Below, one piece after another: positions 8,133 through 11,575 of a DNA stretch of 11,575 bases; positions within the stretch are counted from its first letter, which is position 1; each line of letters begins with the position of its first letter. The notes under the pieces were generated by a model. The model was not told where the DNA came from and made no database searches. It was given only the letters and a program-made list of their open reading frames with translations. The stretch is from Methanobacterium sp. GTDB lineage: Archaea > Methanobacteriota > Methanobacteria > Methanobacteriales > Methanobacteriaceae. The stretch spans positions 1 to 11,575 of the forward strand of contig JAQVTJ010000048.1 in NCBI GenBank assembly GCA_028700095.1. Direction: 5' to 3'. Position numbers and translations under genes: made by a program.

Positions 8133-9398
8133 ATGCATGAACAATTGAAAATTGCAGTATTTCATAATTTACCATCTGGAGGGGCAAAAAGAGCCCTATA
8201 TGGTTATGTGGAATACTTAACAAAAACAGGCAATCAAGTAGACGTTTTCGTGCCATCAACAGCAAATGAAGAATTTTTACCCCTAAGGGAACTAGTTGGT
8301 CATGTTCATGTATTTCCAGTTCCAAAAACTCTGGGAGGCTCAATATACTCCACACTCAAATACATACCTCCTGTAGTAAAACAGATCTCATTGAGAAATC
8401 TAGAAAAAACAGAACAAATAATGGCAAATGTAATAAATAACGGACCATATGATGTTGTTTTTTCAGAACAAGACCAGTATACAATGGCCCCATTTTTACT
8501 CAAATACTTAAAAAAGCCTATGGTATTTTACTGCCAGCAACCGCTTAGAAATGATGCTGTATCAGAGATGATATTCCCACGTAAAAAAAATAATATAATG
8601 GATTCATTAAGGGGTTTGGGAAGTAAAATTGTGGTTAAAAGAGGCCTTAATATAGATAAAACCAATTCATTCTACTCTGATTATACACTTTCAAATTCAT
8701 ACTTCTCAAGGGAAAGCATCCTTAGAATGCATGGAATCAACTCCCATGTATCATATCTAGGAGTTGATCCTGAAATGTTTAAACCATTAGAAGTACCCGA
8801 AGAAAAGTTTATACTCTCAGTTGGAACATTCACACCTGAAAAAGGTCATGGTTTCCTTGTTGGATCTATTGCACTTATCGATCAAGAGATACGCCCAAAA
8901 CTTGTTGTTGTATCCAATTCAAGTTTCCCTCCATGGAAAACTTATCTTGAAAAGCATGCAGAAGAATTGGGTGTTGATATGGAAATTAAAAGTTTAATAA
9001 GCGATGATGAACTTGCTGTTCTTTACAACCAGGCAGAGATGGTTGTGTATTCTCCATACCTCGAACCTTTTGGTCTGGTACCACTTGAATCAATGGCCTG
9101 TGGAACACCTGTAGTTGCTGTTAAAGAAGGAGGAGTAAGGGAGACAGTAATCCATAAAAAGACAGGATTATTAATAGACCGAGATGAAGAACTCTTTGCC
9201 GAAGCAGTAACAAATGTGCTTTCAAAGGAATATAAACGGTATAATATGGGTAAAAAATCTGTTGAGACCATTCAAAATTTCTGGACACTGGATCATGCAG
9301 GAGAAAGATTGTTAGAACATTTAAACCGTGTTATTAACAAGGATATACAATATACAAAAAATATATCCAACAGAAATATGAGAAATACAACAATATAA
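8133..9398 (+). CDS. Family 4 glycosyltransferase (GT4 copy 2)
   Basis: A 421-residue GT-B glycosyltransferase. The N-terminal domain has the glycine loop NLPSGGAKRALYGYVEYL (12-29). In the donor-binding domain, SVGTFTPEKGH (229-239) is the loop that normally contacts the donor phosphates, EPFGLVPLE (311-319) is the E-x7-E signature, and MACGTPVVAVKEGGVRE (321-337) follows. It is only distantly similar to the first GT4, so the two probably make different linkages. The start is set at ATG 8133 because TGAGGT lies eight bases upstream; a TTG at 8118 would add five residues and overlap that site. The last codons lie inside a 20-bp tandem duplication, and the tail after about residue 405 is asparagine-rich and probably unstructured. 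A 120-bp spacer separates it from the dehydratase-like gene. It likely uses a nucleotide sugar to extend the lipid-linked glycan. Confidence 0.9.
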   Translation: MHEQLKIAVFHNLPSGGAKRALYGYVEYLTKTGNQVDVFVPSTANEEFLPLRELVGHVHVFPVPKTLGGSIYSTLKYIPPVVKQISLRNLEKTEQIMANVINNGPYDVVFSEQDQYTMAPFLLKYLKKPMVFYCQQPLRNDAVSEMIFPRKKNNIMDSLRGLGSKIVVKRGLNIDKTNSFYSDYTLSNSYFSRESILRMHGINSHVSYLGVDPEMFKPLEVPEEKFILSVGTFTPEKGHGFLVGSIALIDQEIRPKLVVVSNSSFPPWKTYLEKHAEELGVDMEIKSLISDDELAVLYNQAEMVVYSPYLEPFGLVPLESMACGTPVVAVKEGGVRETVIHKKTGLLIDRDEELFAEAVTNVLSKEYKRYNMGKKSVETIQNFWTLDHAGERLLEHLNRVINKDIQYTKNISNRNMRNTTI

Positions 9399-9422
9399 AC
9401 CTAAATACAACAATATAAACCT
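9383..9422 (+). repeat. Perfect 20-bp tandem duplication across a stop codon
   Basis: Bases 9383-9402 and 9403-9422 are identical, unit AAATACAACAATATAAACCT, with three further matching A bases after the second copy. The first copy contains the last codons and the TAA stop (9396-9398) of the GT4 gene; the second lies wholly in the spacer. It looks like a recent replication-slippage event. Confidence 0.95.
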
Positions 9423-9435
9423 AAAAATATTTTTT
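9423..9435 (+). terminator. Possible T-run terminator after GT4 copy 2
   Basis: The palindrome AAAAATATTTTT plus one more T gives six consecutive T on the coding strand about 30 bases after the stop codon. Archaeal transcription can end at T-runs alone. In DNA this AT-rich such runs are common, so the call is weak, and the dehydratase-like gene may still be read from the same transcript. Confidence 0.2.
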
Positions 9436-9507
9436 CAAAATTAAAATTACAATTAAATTTATTAAAATAAATTATTTAAGATAAAAAAAATCTAATCATT
9501 TGGGAAT

Positions 9508-9513
9508 GGAGGT
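9508..9513 (+). promoter_or_regulatory. Strong ribosome binding site of the dehydratase-like gene
   Basis: GGAGGT, the best Shine-Dalgarno match in the window, ends five bases before the ATG at 9519. It suggests efficient independent initiation on this gene. Confidence 0.75.
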
Positions 9514-9518
9514 ATTGA

Positions 9519-10748
9519 ATGAACTGGAAAGATAAAAATATTTTAATCACAGGTGTGGGTGGATTTGCAGGATCCTACCTTGCAGAAGAATTATTAAATC
9601 AAAATGCTAATGTTTACGGATTGATCAGAAGAAGGGCAGATGGAACCAAAGCTAAAAACTTGATTGATCATGGAATTGAAAACAGTGTCAAAGCAATAGA
9701 GGGAGATCTAACAGAAATTACATCACTTACAAATGCACTGGAAATATCAGAACCCGAATATATATTCCATTTAGCAGCACAATCCTTTGTTCCAAGATCA
9801 TTTGAAAATTCGCCTGAAACACAGATGATAAACTGTATTGGAACTGCTAACCTTTTGGATGCGACTAGAAAAGAAGATTCAGATGCAAAAATAGTTTTTG
9901 CTGGTTCAAGTGAGGAATATGGGCTTGTAATTTCAACTGAAGATCAATATAAACAGGCCAAAAAAGAGTATGGAACTATATTTCCCGAACCTGTGAATAT
10001 ACCTGAAGTTCCAATCAAGGAGACCAATCCCCTAAGACCAATGTCACCTTATGCAGTGTCCAAAGTCTATGGTGACCATTTAATGCAAAACTACTACCAT
10101 TCCTATGGGTTGAATACAGTTGTTTCAAGAGCATTTAACCATGAAGGAGCTGGAAGGGGGCTGATGTTTGTAACATCTGTTGTAACCAACCAGGTTATGA
10201 AACTGAAATTTGGAGAAATTGACAAGATCACAATTGGAAATTTAAACGCATTCAGGGACTGGTCCCATGTTAAGGATATTGTAAACGGATACATGACACT
10301 GGCACAAAATGGAAAATCAGGAGAAGTATACAATCAGGGATCAATGAGAACCAACTCTGTACTCAGCTATATATTATTAGGCTTAAAAGAAGCAGGATGG
10401 AATATAGGAAAAATTGAAACCTTTAATGGAGATAAAACCATAGATAATCCGACAAAGATAGATGATTCAGCAATATATGGGGTTAAGTTTGATAAAACTG
10501 TTGTAGACACCATGATTCTTGATGGAAAACTCGAGTACACACTTGAAGATAGGGGTATTAAGGTACATACAGATAAGGGAATTATTCCAATTGAATTTAA
10601 TCCAGATAGATTCAGACCTGCAGAAGTACCAATTCTATTTGCAGATACAGAGAAGATCCAAGGGATAGGTGCAAAAATTGAGCATAGTTTAAATGATATT
10701 ATAAGGGATCAATTGAATTACTTCCTAAAAAAGGAAAATAGGCTTTAA
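9519..10748 (+). CDS. GDP-mannose 4,6-dehydratase-like SDR enzyme
   Basis: A 409-residue extended SDR related to GDP-mannose 4,6-dehydratase, which converts GDP-D-mannose to GDP-4-keto-6-deoxy-D-mannose, precursor of GDP-rhamnose, GDP-fucose and perosamine. The TGVGGFAG nucleotide-binding motif is at 11-18, and LIRRRADGTKAKN (35-47) supplies the arginines typical of the dinucleotide site in this family. GSSEEYG (129-135) gives S130 and E132 at the catalytic Thr/Ser-Glu positions. Y178 and K182 form the YxxxK pair, FRDW (245-248) is typical, and FRPAEV (365-370) is a family C-terminal mark. It is longer than usual (about 340-370 residues), with extra segments near 140-162 and 320-358. The NAD versus NADP preference and exact substrate are uncertain. 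No reductase or aminotransferase to use the keto product is visible. The third GT2 starts 9 bp after its stop. Confidence 0.82.
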   Translation: MNWKDKNILITGVGGFAGSYLAEELLNQNANVYGLIRRRADGTKAKNLIDHGIENSVKAIEGDLTEITSLTNALEISEPEYIFHLAAQSFVPRSFENSPETQMINCIGTANLLDATRKEDSDAKIVFAGSSEEYGLVISTEDQYKQAKKEYGTIFPEPVNIPEVPIKETNPLRPMSPYAVSKVYGDHLMQNYYHSYGLNTVVSRAFNHEGAGRGLMFVTSVVTNQVMKLKFGEIDKITIGNLNAFRDWSHVKDIVNGYMTLAQNGKSGEVYNQGSMRTNSVLSYILLGLKEAGWNIGKIETFNGDKTIDNPTKIDDSAIYGVKFDKTVVDTMILDGKLEYTLEDRGIKVHTDKGIIPIEFNPDRFRPAEVPILFADTEKIQGIGAKIEHSLNDIIRDQLNYFLKKENRL

Positions 10749-10757
10749 TCTATTAAA

Positions 10758-11575
10758 ATGTATAATATGAATCCCCAAGTAACAGTTGTACTACTAAATT
10801 GGAATGGATGGAAGGATACTATTGAATGTTTAGAATCCTTTTATCAGATTGACTATCCTAACTACGATATCATCCTGGTTGACAATAATTCTGATGATGA
10901 TTCCATTGAAAGAATCACAGCTTACTGTAAAGCTCAAATCAAACCAATATCCAAATTTTACAGTTATAACTCTGATAACAAACCAATTAAGATTTTTGAA
11001 TTCAATAAAAAAGAAGCTGAAACTGAAAAATGTCTTGAATCAAACTACAACTCCTTGTCATCGGATCGGAGATTAATAATAATAAAAAATGATAAAAACT
11101 ATGGATTTGCCGAGGGTAATAATATTGGAATAAGATATGCCTTGAAATCACTTAATCCTAAATATGTACTCCTTTTAAATAATGACACTGTTGTGGATAG
11201 TCATTTCCTAACAGAACTGGTAAAAACTGGAGAAAGTAACGATAAAATTGCTGTTGTTGGGCCAAAAACATTCTTTTATGATTTTAATGGAAAAAATAAT
11301 GTTATATGGAGTGTTGGTGGAGTTATAGATCTTTCAAGGTATCCAGGATACCATGATATAGAGATGGGGCATAACAACCCACCAATTGATGATAATTCCA
11401 CAATGGAAGTTGGATGGGTTTCGGGAGCTATCATGTTAATAAAAACTGCAATGTTACCTGGAAAGCTTTTAAATTCCGAATTTTTCTTTGGATGTGAAGA
11501 TTCAGATATCTGTATTGAAATGGACCAAAAAGGATATAAAATGATTACAAATTTAAATTCTATTGTATGGCACAA
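10758..11575 (+). CDS. Family 2 glycosyltransferase, 3'-truncated by window edge (GT2 copy 3)
   Basis: The reading frame is open from the ATG at 10758 to the window end, giving 272 complete codons. VTVVLLNWNGWKDT (8-21), VDNNSDDDS (42-50), YGFAEGNN (115-122), NNDT (141-144) and GCEDSD (245-250) identify a GT-A family 2 enzyme. The sequence stops within a VWH motif matching the IWHK of the other copies, so about 70 residues are missing. The insertion with SKFYSY (65-70) and NKPI (74-77) is shared with both other GT2 copies, but from about residue 165 the protein diverges and has GAIMLI (223-228) instead of the CLLC segment. No clear Shine-Dalgarno precedes either ATG 10758 or the in-frame ATG 10767; the second would align best with copy 1 (MNPQVTV against MHPKVTV). 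The 9-bp gap after the dehydratase-like gene suggests co-transcription and perhaps translational coupling. Confidence 0.88.
   Translation, partial: MYNMNPQVTVVLLNWNGWKDTIECLESFYQIDYPNYDIILVDNNSDDDSIERITAYCKAQIKPISKFYSYNSDNKPIKIFEFNKKEAETEKCLESNYNSLSSDRRLIIIKNDKNYGFAEGNNIGIRYALKSLNPKYVLLLNNDTVVDSHFLTELVKTGESNDKIAVVGPKTFFYDFNGKNNVIWSVGGVIDLSRYPGYHDIEMGHNNPPIDDNSTMEVGWVSGAIMLIKTAMLPGKLLNSEFFFGCEDSDICIEMDQKGYKMITNLNSIVWH

Noticed and set aside
8077..8503. Two minus-strand frames (92 and 65 residues) over the start of GT4 copy 2
   Set aside because: They overlap the conserved GT4 N-terminal domain on the opposite strand and show no protein features of their own.
9023..9271. Minus-strand frame of 82 residues opposite the GT4 donor domain
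   Set aside because: It is antisense to the E-x7-E region, serine/threonine-rich as expected from antisense translation, with no binding site.
10103..10333. Minus-strand frame of 76 residues opposite the dehydratase-like gene
   Set aside because: Shadow of a clearly coding region.
10849..11076. Plus-strand frame of 75 residues inside GT2 copy 3
   Set aside because: The GT2 frame from 10758 stays open across it to the window edge with all family motifs, so this is an out-of-frame shadow and not evidence of a frameshift.
11276..11575. Minus-strand frame of 99 residues at the right edge
   Set aside because: Antisense to the GT2 copy 3 catalytic half; no independent support.
1..11575. CRISPR array, insertion sequence, tRNA or rRNA
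   Set aside because: I looked for regularly spaced repeats, transposase motifs with terminal inverted repeats, and cloverleaf or rRNA-like GC-rich segments, and saw none.

Overview
The window reads as part of a cell-surface glycan gene cluster from an AT-rich archaeon, most likely a methanogen of the order Methanobacteriales (Methanobacterium-like). The evidence is a DUF1616-type membrane-anchored protein (a family I associate with methanogen surface-polysaccharide loci), heavy use of ATA, TTA and AGA codons, archaeal-type Shine-Dalgarno sequences (GGAGGT, GAGGT, GGTG), and very AT-rich spacers without bacterial promoter structure. The genus is an inference; no rRNA or tRNA is present to confirm it.

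Layout. Bases 1-1201 hold no gene I can support. All nine genes lie on the + strand. The left part has long AT-rich spacers: a short DUF1616 protein (1202-1627), an extended-SDR sugar-nucleotide epimerase (1698-2636), a Wzx-like polysaccharide flippase (2833-4254), a 409-bp gene-free spacer, and a family 2 glycosyltransferase, GT2 (4664-5692). The right part is tighter and less AT-rich: a GT4 (5827-6966), a GT2 (6987-8027), a second GT4 (8133-9398), a GDP-mannose 4,6-dehydratase-like enzyme (9519-10748), and a third GT2 (10758 to the window edge) that starts 9 bp after the dehydratase and is cut off at the right end.

How the genes fit together. The epimerase and the dehydratase-like SDR would supply modified nucleotide sugars (a UDP-hexose epimer and a GDP-6-deoxy-4-keto-hexose). 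The GT2 and GT4 enzymes, which alternate along the DNA, would assemble an oligosaccharide on a membrane lipid on the cytoplasmic side. The flippase would move the lipid-linked glycan across the membrane. The DUF1616 protein presents a small domain outside the cell and may be a surface partner. The initiating phosphosugar transferase, any polymerase, the reductase that should follow the dehydratase, and the enzyme transferring the glycan to its final acceptor are not in the window.

Most noteworthy: the three GT2 proteins are paralogs sharing a distinctive internal insertion of about 40 residues, with a conserved SKF-x(6,7)-NKPI block, between the nucleotide-binding N-terminus and the GFAxGNN motif. 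The third copy differs from the other two in its acceptor-side half. A perfect 20-bp tandem duplication spans the stop codon of the second GT4. No CRISPR array, complete mobile element or RNA gene was recognised.
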